A DNA stretch of 64,000 nt from Aureobasidium sp. EXF-3400 (lineage: Eukaryota; Ascomycota; Dothideomycetes; Dothideales; Saccotheciaceae). Position numbers and translations under genes: made by a program. Below the pieces are notes generated by a model. That model ran no database searches, was not told the DNA's origin, and worked only from the letters and a program-made list of their open reading frames with translations. This document shows positions 9,200 through 21,100 of this stretch, in pieces (positions within the stretch are counted from its first letter, which is position 1; each line of letters opens with the position of its first letter). The stretch lies in the NCBI GenBank assembly GCA_024195585.1, contig SWBL01000007.1:248001-312000 (forward strand), given 5' to 3'.

Positions 9200-11070
9200 T
9201 CTTGACGGATGTTCCTGGTTATTTCGTTAGTAGGAAAGGGGGATTATCAACGTACCTGTTTTGAGATGATGCCGAACGATGATGTGTAAAGAGACATATG
9301 CGAGGGTATTGGACCCGATATATGCTGTGGTGAACAAAGCATTGTGGCACAAAGAGAAAACCTGATCACAAAGAAGGACCCTACCCGAACAAAAAGACTC
9401 TATTACTTTCGAAACAATGGTCATTATAGCCTTCGTAGACTGTTAAAGAATGCTGAGCAAACAATCGTCTTTGTCTAGAGTATTCGAATATGCCGACCAA
9501 CAAAATGGAGGGTATCGACTCGAGCTGAATGTCCGGGTCTTGATGGACTAAGAGGGATAGAGTTATTGCTGCTATGCAAGCCAGAACACACCTGGGGAAA
9601 TTAGGTCAATATCCAGAGATGGTGTTACGCCTGCTCTCAAGATTTCGCCGAGGAGAGAACGAATTCAGCAAAGCAGGGGAAACTGCCATTGACATGACAG
9701 TCAATTCAGACTAAACTAGTCCGAAAACCCACCATGCCTGCTAGGCACAAAAGGCTAAGCATCTTTACCTGCTTGTCACATCGACATGGTAGATTTGCCA
9801 AATGGTGCAACTTCTAGGGCGGATTTCCACCGAGCTCATACCACTATACACGCCAATGCCATTCCAGACTGCTATAGAGGGTGAGCAAAGTACATGTGGA
9901 CCACATCACACGCAGTGTCCTTTCCGATTGGGATACGTACGGCTAAAAATTAGAGTGACTGATTCACATAAAAAGGATGGACACCCAACGGGGTGCATGA
10001 ACAAATCTGCTTCTGCTTTCTTCAAGCCATCATGACTTCCTGAATTCTGAGGGGAATAGAATACACGTATGATCAAATGAAGTTATCCTTTTTCCTCGTT
10101 GATTTTTTGCGCTAGTTTGTTTTCCTCTTCGCTTCCCTCAAAGCTTCAGTCTACATTTATCTCTCAAAGTATCCTTCAAGACATCCTTGACACAAGCCAT
10201 CAGATCGTCTCGTTCTATTTTCGACCGAATGACTCTTCATACTACAACTCCATCTCCAACGACTCCTCCATCAAACCCTCCTGCTGCACAGTCCATACTG
10301 TGCCACAAACCTCGCCGCCATGGAGCCCTGCTGCAAGGAGTTACAGTCATACTCTATATCATATTTCCAGACCCATTTAGCAGTATTTCCCACGCATCTA
10401 GAATGGTATCTACTGTGTGGTCGGCAATTAATTTCTACTAACTGAGAGGTTTTTACAAGTCGACATGGTGTGGAAGCTGGAATATGTAAGTTGAAGTGGA
10501 AGCTTATCAAGCTGATGATGGTTTCGAGGCTATAGTCAGGTGAACGACGTAGGCGTGACGTGGCTTGATCCAACGTTATATACGTGAGTTTTGTTCTTCT
10601 ACATCGGCGTACAGTACAATTGCCGTTGACTGTTCCTATCACTGGACGCCTCTGCCTGTTAACAAAAGTACCAGTGCTTGTAAATCTCGATGCGTCAGTA
10701 TGAGCTTAGTCTGCGATGGTCGAAAGAGATATCTGTTTGGCAATTTTGCCTGCCTGAAAAAGATTTGGTCGACCATAGACAACTGCACGAAATATAAGAA
10801 CTGACAGCGAAAGATTATGCGCACGAAGTGAACAGATAAAATGATGTATAGAATTCTGGTGTCAAGAGGGGAGTGAATATGGTAAACATGAATGAGCAAA
10901 GTGAAGAGGTATCTCAGCAAAGACATGGTGTAACAAAAGCGCAAGATTGTCATGGAAAGAATGATTCGGCCGTACAAAAATAATCAAGAAAAGCAGAAAT
11001 CCAAAAGGGCAAGACGCTTCTAAACAAAGGAGATCAGTGATAGCTGCACCCCATCACGTCGTAGAGACAA
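9200..11070. other. Long intergenic region, no gene recognised
   Basis: About 1.9 kb between two minus-strand genes. Only short ORFs without protein character occur (for example 9802-10035 plus, 10639-10977 minus). AT-rich sequence around 10,800-11,000 is consistent with the 3' untranslated region of the gene that ends at 11071. Confidence 0.45.
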
Positions 11071-12902
11071 CTACTGCCTCCGCTGCTGCAAAGGCGGCGG
11101 ATGCTGTTGGTCATGCCGGAGGTCGTCTTTGTCTGGAGCTTTCGGTGGCCGATCGTAGGCGTAATCGGCGGCGTAGCCTCGATCTCTGGGTTCAGCGGTG
11201 TGAGTTACAGCATCGTAGCCATCGTCAAACTCAGCATCTTCCTCATCCTGTCTCTCGTCTGGGCCGAGATTCTCATCGGGATAGTTTTGAGCTGGAGCAG
11301 GCTTTCCCTTTGCATTGTTCTTTTTTCCTTTTCTGTTCTTCTGCTTTGCCTTTTCCAAGAGACGTCTTCTCTCCTCTGCTTTCTGGCGTTCCTTGCGGTC
11401 CTTGATTTCATATTGGCGGATGAGAGCCTCAGGGCGAGAGCCCCAGATGTCTTCGTACTCGCAGAATTCGCAAATCCACATAGAAGCAGGGGTAGGGCGA
11501 GAGTGATAGTTTGTGTACTCTTGTTGGAGACGTCTTTGACGTTCTTGAAGAGCAAACTCCTTGCTTGGTCGGCGTGAGCGGGGTTTGCGAGGCTGTTGGT
11601 GCTGTTGGACAGGTTGGACAGGTGGTGCAGAGGAATTTGTGTGAGCAGGAGGGTGGGTTTGCTGAGAGCGACTGGCCGAGTGGTTGGCCAGGGGTGAGCG
11701 CGGCATCGAGTTGGGAGTGGGGGTGGGTTGTTGAGGCCAGAGCATTTTGTTGGACGAGTCGGACTCGCAGGTGAAGGTGAACTGCGTCTGCGGCGTTGTC
11801 GTCTGCGAAGGCGAGCGGGCCAGGAGACTCTCGTTGTTCTGCTTGGTCGGGGTTGTTGGCGCTTCCTGGTCTTGGTCTTGGTCTCTGTGGGCGCTAGCAA
11901 TTGCTTGGGAGATGATACCGTCGGCTTGTTCTGTGCAGCTTGTGTAAGTGTCATATGCAGCGTCAGAGTCACTGCAGCGTCTCTTACTGGTGCGGGTGCC
12001 ATCGCCCTTCCAGTTGCCTCCACGCGACTTTGCCGAAAGACTCGAAGCGTAGGCGTTGTGTTGGCTGCCAAACCTGCCACGTCCACTACCCGACAACTGT
12101 CTCGAATCTTGGTGGTGTTCCTCTCTTGATGCGATACCCATGTTGGCCAGCTCTTGCGACAGACTGGACTGGTGTACTCGGCCACCGCCAGAAAGAGGAA
12201 TCTTGCGCTTCTTCTTGTTGCTGGTATTCTCGAACGACTCGTAACCGTCAGCCGAAGAGGCGATAGACGCGGGGGCTGGGGGCGCCTTTGCTGCCATGAG
12301 CTTTCTCTGGACGCTGTCGACTCTGGAGCCGTCGTTGACCGGCGATGACCATCGGTAACTCGGGTGATCGTATGCAATCAGCTCTTCATCGTCGTCACTT
12401 TCATCGACATGGTCGTCTCCGTTGCAAGTGCAGTGACTGTGCGAGTCGTGGTGGTTGAGAGCGCGGGGGTCCATCTTCTCGACAACTCCATAGGGGAAAC
12501 TGAAGAGGGGCGAGGTTGAAGGAGGCTCGGGTGGGTAGATAATCTGGCTCTGCTGTTCAGGCGACAGCTGTTCTCGTAGGCGATTCTTGGGGAGCGGTCT
12601 GATGGGCCGGTCGGGGTAGACTGGCGATAACGTGTCCGGTGATCGGGTTAGTGAAGACCTTCGCGGCCACACATAGTCTGCAGAGGGACAAACTGTCAGT
12701 TGGCTTTCCTCTTGTTGCTGCCGGGTCATGTCTGTGGTGGGTTGGGGGTGCTGCGGGGTGTTGTGGCTGCTGCGTTTCGAGCACACGACTTTACTCCGAC
12801 TGCCGCCACTTCACCGCCGGCGGGACAGTCTATACCGGGACCTCCGGACAAGACCAGCGATAAGACATGGAATCCAGGACGAGACTCACCTGCGGCCGCC
12901 AT
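11071..12902 (-). CDS. Conserved fungal protein with WxCExCE motif (539 aa)
   Basis: Exon 1 is only 13 nt (12902-12890: Met-Ala-Ala-Ala plus one base). A 212-nt intron follows (GTGAGT donor, CTGCAG acceptor), and exon 2 runs 12677-11071. The splice yields MAAADYVWPRRSSLTRSP, which reads better than the unspliced ATG at 12786. The N-terminal ~60 residues are rich in Arg/Pro/Leu. A His/Asp-rich stretch follows (HSHCTCNGDDHVDESDDDEE), then long Ser/Gln/Pro-rich disordered sequence. Near residue 430 is a compact motif, WICEFCEYEDIWG, with a C-x2-C pair that may bind metal. A strongly basic Lys/Arg-rich helix and an acidic tail come after it. I believe this architecture is conserved in filamentous ascomycetes without known function. 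A nuclear role is plausible but unproven. Confidence 0.75.
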
Positions 12903-14120
12903 GGTCATGACATGCGGTGGTGGCGGGCAAAAGGTCAAATGTCCTCAGCCAGTCCCAAATGCCAGTGCCCAATCTGCCAAGGCCCCGTCTTTTTGGCTTC
13001 TGCCGGTGTAATCCCGTGAGATATAACGATAATGTCTCTCCGGCTTGTGAGAATGCTGTGTCTGTCGGGTGTCGGAAGACTCCTGTCTCTTGCTGCAACA
13101 GATGACAGCAGTCTAGTGTTCAACCAGCTCTTGTGCGACGTGGATTGGCAGCCTCTGAAAAGACGTTGATTGCATCTTTAGTCAGCTTTCGTCCGTGCAT
13201 CTCTCCGCCAAACTCCCGAGACCGACCGCCTTTCCCTTTGTCTCCTTTTCCTGCCATGCCCGTGATGTTGCAAGACAAGTAGACACCGGATACAGATTGT
13301 TGATGTGTTCTCTTCTCTGTACGAAAGTTGGAAGACTGAACAAGAGTCTACAGGAAAGACGGCAATGATGAAAGAGAAATCCAAAAGATGAGGCTCCCAG
13401 ATGTTTGGCGACCCTGTCCGGGTCTGGAGTTCCGCCTGCAGGTCCGTGCAGAAGACAATCGACTTCAACTCTCGAACGGGCAGGTAGAGTACTCATACTC
13501 CTTCTCTCAACATGCCAAAGGTCAAAGAGTCGGCCGCGACTCGGTTTTGAGTGGTTGCTCGTATCACATGGTCATCTGGAACAGCACTGCATCAAATTTG
13601 TGCCTGGTCTAATCCAAGTAGCCATATGGTAGGTGGATCAATGCGACAAAGAAAGTCATGACGGCTTTGCAAATGAAGCTCGGCATATGTAGGTAGGAGA
13701 GTACAGCCAGCAGGAAGGCATAGAGATGGGAAGGATTGTCTGACGAACAGCCGCATTTTAAGATTGTTTGTGGTGAGCAGTCAGGCAGGCGTCGAGATTC
13801 GAGCTGTGAAGCTGCAAGATTTACACGGGATTTGAGGCAGTACTAGCAGCATCGCACCTTCCCTCCAGCTAGATGAGCGTTCCTCACAATTTGTGTCTTG
13901 CATCTTCCATCAAACACACTCACTCACTTCTCTCCGCGCTGAGACGGTTCAGCGCTTCTGTCTCGTCTTTTGCATCTTCACTCACTTTGCACACACGCTT
14001 TTCCGCTCTGCGCCTTCATAACACTTCTTACTTTCCCAACTCTCGCACTTGATCACATAACACTATCCACCCACACCTTTTTACTGCAATTCTCTCTCCT
14101 CCGTCTTTGCGCGCACCACG
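12903..14120. other. Divergent intergenic region
   Basis: About 1.2 kb between two genes starting in opposite directions, probably holding both promoters and 5' untranslated regions. A pyrimidine-rich stretch (TCT/CACT repeats, 13,900-14,110) lies just upstream of the ATG at 14121. No credible coding sequence is seen. Confidence 0.5.
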
Positions 14121-17100
14121 ATGCAGCGCTACTCAGTCGTCGTCAGCGACACGGGCTGGCCAGGGCCTCTCAAGCTCCTCGTGCCTTTCCAGTCGTCTGC
14201 CACCTCGGCCGCCCTTGTCGTCGAGATTGCCAAGCGCGCATCTCGCTTCGGAAAGACTCTCAGCGCCGCCAATGGCACCCTACACCTTGCCACTGCCGAT
14301 GGTCCCATCCTCGACCCTCATGACACTCTCTCCGACTTGGTCGTCGACGAACAGCTCTTTGCTGTCTTTACCTCTGCAGCCAGCGCAGCCCCGGCTCAAG
14401 TACGTCCATGACATGTCTCTGGTCCTTTAACCCGCTGCTAACTGACTACTTCCAGTCTACGGATGTTCAAATGACCGGAGTCCAGAACGAGGCAGCCGGC
14501 GCTCAACAACCACTAGCCTTTCGCAACGCCATCTCGATCCGCATCATCACCCCTGCCATTGCCAAACTGATTACCAAGGACTCAAAGGCCTTGCCCGCTC
14601 CCGCCATCGGTCTTCCTGCCACGGCAAAACTCCAGCAGCTGCACGATGATGCTGTGCGCCATCTGAGTAACAATGCTCCAGATTGGTTGGATGCTGCCTC
14701 GCTTCTCGACCTCCACATACACGAACTGCCTATCGCTCCGTCCTGCCTAGACTCGACCCTTGGAGAGACGGGCCTCGTTTCATGTCTCCAGGATGGCGTG
14801 CTCACTGTCTATGCTGTGCCACGTCCTGCCTCAACCACCCGCTCGCCTGAGCCCACCGGCAGAGTAGGCATGAACGATCTCTATGCCGCCGGCCCTCACT
14901 GGCAGCCTGACATCCCCCAGTCTGAACGTGGTGTGGCCATGTTCTTGTCTTCTCTCAGAGTCTTCGCTCACCTGTTGAAGAGCAGCTCCATTTCAGACGT
15001 GCACAGAGAGAGAGTCATCTATGTCTTTGATCTGCTCTGTTCGTTCCCACCTGCCGTGCGCGCTTTGCACTTGTTGATTCAGGGTCGCACCATCACCCGC
15101 CTGTCGAGTGCAGCTCTGAGTCAGGCCTTCTACAGTATCCTCGGAGACTTGGGCCACAAGAAACTGATCAAGAACGACAAAACCCGACTCTTCGAAGGCG
15201 CTCGTCTTATTTTTGGTTTCATCATGGAAAAGGCAAACCAACTCAAGTCGACGGACTTTGTCGTGCCTTTTTACTCGTTGCAGATCCACAATGTGCAATT
15301 CCAAACATCAGCACCAACTTCAGTCCACGACCTCACTCCTGTCGGTGGCGGGCTTCCCCGTCCTAACGTCTCGACATATGTGCAATCAGACACCAGTTCG
15401 GGAGAGATGAACCTTGTCCTGCTATCGGGATCTGAGCAGAGCACTGTCATCTTCAGTCGTCATGGCGACCTCTTAGCCCATAACCAGGCTTTGCAAGATG
15501 TTGTTAGCCCTGATGATCTTCGCAACTTGCACCAGCTCGCCAACCTGTGTGGCAAGGTTTCTCTGTCAGTTGCCAGACCATCACTGTTATCTTCAGTCGC
15601 ACCAGAGCACTTGACCTTCGACGCTGAAGGCCATGTCGCCGTCTACACTGGCAAAGCTGGCTGTGCCGCTCCTGGAGAAGACACTGTCTTCTTCCGTCCC
15701 TTGCATGGCGAGCAAACCCCAAATACAGGTCAGGTCGAGCAGCAACTTGCTCCCATTCTCCAGGTCTACGAACAAGATGGTACCAACGTTTTTGATGTGC
15801 TTGGTTCCTCTCAGACTCGCGCCCTTGACGGGCCTGATGAGATTCTTGTGTTTGCTGTCGACTGCAGCGCCAGTATGTGCTGGGCTACCGATCTGATAGG
15901 CATTGACAACGATGAGAACACCATGCAAGAGTCGGGTGCTCATCAAATTTCTCTCGATGTCTACAGTCGGGTGCAGCTGGACGACACAAAGAATGCACTC
16001 ACTGAGCACGAAGTTTATGAGGACGTTCTCGGTGCCGTGCTTGACTCTGCACACGGTGCAAGATCTACTGTTGCGCCCAAAACGCTGACACTGGTCTTCG
16101 ATTTGCTTATGGAAGAGCTGGTTAAATTGCACAATCAACCTTCTTACGGTCCGTTGCAGCGCCGAACGCTCGACAAAAAGGTTGAAAAGCTTGAACTCTT
16201 TGCTGCTGGTCTCAAGCGCTTTGAACAAGAACTTATCGACATGATCATCCTTGGTGCCATGGCCATGTCTCCACAGAAGTGGACATGGCACCTCGGCCAA
16301 GAGATACCTGGACGCACGCAGATTCCGGCTCTTCCAGACGATGTTACCGTCATTCCTCCCACCCTCAAGTGTCCCATCAAGCTGGATCTTATCGAAGATC
16401 CTGTTATGGCAGCTGACGGTCAAGTTTATGGTCGTCAGGCTATCACTAAGTGGATGGCAATCCGGCGCTCATCGCCCTTGACTGGCTTGGCACTTGGAGA
16501 CACCGAATTAACGCCAGTTCTCGAGTTGGCCGAGCAAGCAGACAAGTGGCTACAAGCCGAGGATCTCGTTGAGCCCGAGGAGCGTCCAGTGAAGAAGCGC
16601 CGCCGTACTACACCCCATCACAATACGATCACGTTTTCGAGTTCTCCTCACCACTTCACTCGTGCGCTTTCGCCTTCCACTACTCTTTTCGATTTGTTCA
16701 AGGTCGCGTTTCGAGGCATGAAAGGTCGGCACAATGCTTTCCAGCTTTCGATGAATGGAGTTCTTTTGCGACCATCTTCAGGTACCCTTGCCAGCTCGGG
16801 AATCTCAGGAGGCAGTGTCATCACCATTATCATCGCCGATGATACCAACACGGTTGCGACTGGAACATCGCCTCTTTGCTTGATCAAATTCTACACGGAA
16901 CACTCTCGCATGGACTTCTCCTACTGGGTCCCCAAAAACACCAGCAAATCTTTCATGTCTCTCATGACGAAATACTGGCGTTTCCATTGGACACAACAGC
17001 CTTGGCTCGACTACGAGAAAATGGAGGTGTGGACAGACCTCGAGACTAATGGCGACGACCATTATGAAGGCTATATTGCTTCTCATTCTCAGCTTCTGCG

Positions 17101-17788
17101 AAGATTTCTTACCCCCTCTCACGCCTTTGGAACGCTTCAAGCTGAGGCTGTCTGCAAGATTCAGTCCACAAGCTCATCTCCCGTTTACGTCTGGGACAGT
17201 GATGACGGCGCAGAAGAAAACGCCAAGCCTCTTGTATTGAAGTTGCAAATCTCTAAGGTGTCTTCACGTGAGAGAGACGAACGTCGTTTGTCTCGTATCG
17301 AGGTTCTGAAGCAGATGTTCGAATCGATGATCAACAGAATTATCGCTTACTCGTACAAGACTCATGTCGGCTTGGTCACGTTCGACTCCACGGCAAGAGT
17401 GTCTCAATCAATAACTCACGTCATCGAGAACTTTCGAAGAAGTGTTGAAAACATGGAAACAGGTGGCGACACCGCCTTGTGGGATGGACTCAAGCTTGCA
17501 CAAGCCCAGATCGTGAAACATGCGGAGAAGTATCCTCTAGCACAACGTCGCATCATCTGTCTCTCCGATGGTAACGATACCAAGTCAATCGCTGGAGTCG
17601 CGGATCTTTGCTTCAAGCTTCGTGCGGACAAGATTGTTGTCGATAGCGTGTGCATTGGCGAAGACGACAATAAGGACTTGAAGGCACTCTCGATCATGCT
17701 CGGATCTTACTGTTTCAACCCGCAAGACCTGACGACCGCATCTGCCACAGCATATTTGATCGCGACTGGACCACTGACACCACTCTGA
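14121..17788 (+). CDS. vWA/U-box ubiquitin-ligase-like protein, C-terminus cut by frame change (1203 aa)
   Basis: Exons 14121-14399 and 14456-17788, phase 0, across a 56-nt intron (GTACGT...TTCCAG, CTAACTGAC branch). Residues ~10-85 look like a ubiquitin-like beta-grasp fold. A von Willebrand A domain starts near 555 with the MIDAS motif DCSASM (Asp562). A U-box (KCPIKLDLIEDPVM, ~728-800), which would bind an E2 enzyme, interrupts it. A second ubiquitin-like segment follows (~815-870), and the vWA domain resumes near 1030 with its other MIDAS residues, Thr1099 (GGDTALWDG) and Asp1131 (CLSDGND). A basic KKRRR patch follows the U-box. The last ~15 residues are out-of-frame sequence: the DNA from 17734 encodes the second half of an E2 domain in another frame. 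I infer that the gene once encoded a vWA/U-box/E2 fusion. The ligase part could still be functional. Confidence 0.8.
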
Positions 17789-18132
17789 AGAGTGTTCTTG
17801 ACACTGTGTACGGTCTTCTGCTCCAAGCCGAAGTTGGCGATGCCGTGTGAGTTCTGTCAGATTACTGAGTTTGAACATCCACTGACTGCTTTGATAGGCA
17901 CACCACTGTCACCCTCGGCTTCCACCACGATGAAGTTGCCTTTGCCGAAGAAGCTCGCCGTCAAGCCAGAAAGCATGGCAGCCTATCTCGCGAAGAGTGG
18001 AAGTACGAATTACTCGGTCTGGATGAAGACCATGAAGAAGAGAGCTCTGGAAGTTCGGAGGAAGACTCTGACGGAGGTCCGCACGAAGTATCTGATGACG
18101 AAGTCGAGGCCATGGCCTTGGTGCAGGACTGA
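17734..18132 (+). pseudogene. E2 ubiquitin-conjugating domain remnant fused out of frame
   Basis: In the frame one base before that of the vWA gene, 17734-17846 reads DDRICHSIFDRDWTTDTT and continues into a VLDTVYGLLLQAE helix. An intron at 17847-17897 (GTGAGT...GATAG, 51 nt) joins it to 17898-18132, ending in an acidic tail. RICHSIFDRDW is the active-site region of a fungal E2 subfamily, with the catalytic Cys at 17743-17745, and the helices that follow are the C-terminal half of the E2 fold. The N-terminal half (first helix, beta sheet and the HPN motif) is absent. There is no room for it, because the vWA coding sequence abuts directly. There is no start codon, so this is best read as the stranded end of the upstream gene after an internal deletion. 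Splicing and frame are intact within the remnant, suggesting a recent event or an assembly error. Confidence 0.75.
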
Positions 18133-21100
18133 TAGGCTCCATTCTTCGTGTCGAATGATCATGATGGCGGAGAGAAAAAGAGGGATCATCGCACACAGCT
18201 CGACGGCCAAGGTAGGCCTCGTTCAGCTGCTTGACTACACAACCACATTGCTTTTCTGTACGTTACATACAATAGCTCTAGCTCTGCTGCATTTTCGCTG
18301 GCTTGGGAAAGATCAAAAGAACGTTCTTTCCACATTTGTTTTCGCAACACTTCTTATGCGCATGTATCCGTTAGTTCTGCACACTTTCGATCGTTATCAG
18401 CATTGGGCAACCGGAGTTCTCCTATACGGTAATGATTGGGAATGTGAAGATTTCGGCAGATGGGAAGTGGAGGGAAGAAGAGGAAGGGAAAGAATAACTG
18501 AGGTTGTGGTTGAGGGTACCACCCTGTCCACGAAATACCCAGATGCATCCATCTCCCACCGGTGACAGTAGCCTTCGCACTTCGAGTATAAATCTCCTGT
18601 TATCGTTGTTCTTGACAAGATTATCGATGCAAAGGTATCTCTGCCATCAGAGTATGTGAAGTGTGAGAGAAAGGTTTTTACATATATCCGTTGCTTTCAC
18701 GCGCGATCATCTCCCCCATTAGGATTTGGAATAATTCCACCACGCTTGTGTTTTTACGCAACGAAGAAGATAGGCTGCAAATACTGTTCTAGGCAGAAGA
18801 GGTTTACTGTTGATGCTGTACATATAAGCTGATGGTGTGATCATTTCATGCACATCGCATCTCGTACAAATTACATCGTTCGGAATGTACATCAGGACTC
18901 TTTCACTGCCAATGCGCATGATCGAATAAGCAAGAGCTATTCTGCTTTATTATACTCGTCACATATACCTTCCCTTGTTACATTTGTTAACTCACAGCAG
19001 AAAACCGATGACCTGAAAGGACCACATATCGGATGGGCTCACGAGGTCTGGCCCTGCTTGTAGTCACTAGGTGGTGGATGGAAGGAATAGCTGGTATGCA
19101 AGTCGAGTGGGCAGTCAACGAGAACCAAAATAGGGGAAGACGTACCGTACAGAATTGCTACTTCCATCCTCTAAGTCGTGCGCAAGAGGAGGACGCCAAT
19201 CAGGGGCATGATCTGAGCCCGAGATTGTGCGATGCCGTACGGAAGGATAATGGTAACGGGGAAGAGAAAGGAGAGGACAAAGTGTCCGGATGAAGAACTC
19301 CTGTCTACAAGCAGACAGCAAGTTAGCGACGTTTGTGAGGACGGCATGCCATGGCTAGACAGTCCGATACAAAGAGCAGCAACATCACAAGCTCCCCATT
19401 GGATCACAAGGAGATCCAGGAGATCTTCTTACTGGGACGCATCTCCGAAGAAAAAGTGTATTGAGCGTTTGATGGGCAGTCGTCTAACCAAGCCGCGGTC
19501 GAAGGAGCGTTGTGCCTAGACCATGGCGATGACGATACCGGGTCCAGGGTAAGGGAGGGAGCGTCGACATGCATGCGGGCTGCGAAAATAGGGTAGATTG
19601 CATCTCGGCTGTGAAAGAAGCATGCGCTTCACACTGCAGGCGTTCGTACCATTTCGTCGGGGAGATGGTAAATACATCTGCCGCTCACGCCACAAGACAA
19701 GTGGCGTGTCTTCATGACTGAAGGTCATAGGTATGCGAGATTGACGGGCCGGATCCTTTGCCGGGGATCCAAATTCATTGACTCAGGTTCCAGCTTGGGA
19801 GAAAGATGCGTGTGCAGGGCTGCATGATCGCCTCTAAGATCCAGACGGTGGAATGAACTGTGATGCCCAGATGGGACAGCGAAGCCTGAGCGGCAATGAA
19901 TCTCAGATTTTAGCTTTGCGACTGCATGATCGTCGAAGAAGCGTCAACGCGCAATATCTGATGAGTTCGAGAGGAAAGCGTGATGTTGTTGTTGGGAAGA
20001 TGTTGATGGACGCGTCGCGGGAGCAAAAGCGGAGAGATTCGGAGAACGGCCGAATCAAGGGCAAGAACGTTTGGGTACTTCCTTCTTCGGTCGCAAGAAC
20101 CACAGAACAGAGCCCTACATGATGCTCTTCTTCTTGGGTCGGCAGATCACACCTGGGCTGAGACAAGATCTGAGACATGCTTTGCAGACATGACACGACC
20201 TGGTATGCCTACAACCATTGACTTCGCGGCTTCCATCCTGATCAAGCGTAGCCTTGACAAACAACAGACAGTATCGACTTCTTTCGTCGATAGACCAACT
20301 GTCGTGTATATAGAAGATACGAGTTTTGATAAACTCGACCCACCACGCGTCAGATACACTTCACAACATGGCATGGTCAGCTAACCGGTCGTTCATCAGT
20401 CGGACAACTGACCCGGTGACGACCACTCGCACTCGTCCCGGCGATACTTGTCGACGTGTAACATCCCTTTTAGTACGCCTCGCAATCTCGAATGCATCGA
20501 GAAAACCACAAGGGGCAATATGCCAGTTGGTTGATGATCGATTTGGTCATTACTCGAGAAAAAATACAATTCTGAGCCGTCACGTTTGCGGAGCGGAGCG
20601 ATCCGTTTCTCGCGGGCCGTCGGAACCACACACCAGACGAACCTTCTTTTTCCGCCAAAACTCGACGTCGCCTTCTCCAGTTCGAAAACGAGTCGCATGG
20701 CCAACACGTTTCTAACAAACGATTGTAGACAAGCGAGAATGCACTGTTGCGAAAGGGGCATGCGTGAGAATAGATGCCGAGGTCAAGTCAAGTCTCGCCA
20801 GAAAAGCTGGCAGCGTTGCAGACAAGCCTCGAGGACACGTCCCTGAGTAAGGTGAAAAGTGCCGTCGCTAATGCAGTCCGGTTTGCAAGAGCTTTTCCCA
20901 CATGATGGCAATCTGCATGTCAAGGGCTCGCGCGTGTGCCCACGTCCGAGTGTCTCCTGACCTGTGAATAGCAACAGAGATGCGACAACCCACGCCTTCG
21001 ACGACATCTAGAGCTGCCTCGTCGAATCATGTCGCGTTCCAAGCATCTTGCATATTATTCCGGCATCGCATCTTGATCACACTCAAATTCTTCGCATTAG

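Noticed and set aside
11101..11577. Hydrophobic, membrane-like ORF on the plus strand
   Set aside because: It is the complement of Lys/Arg/Glu-rich codons of the WxCExCE gene, which produces false Leu/Phe/Val-rich proteins.
15593..16423. 276-codon ORF on the minus strand
   Set aside because: It lies opposite the vWA/U-box coding sequence, where the MIDAS motif and U-box are clearly on the plus strand.
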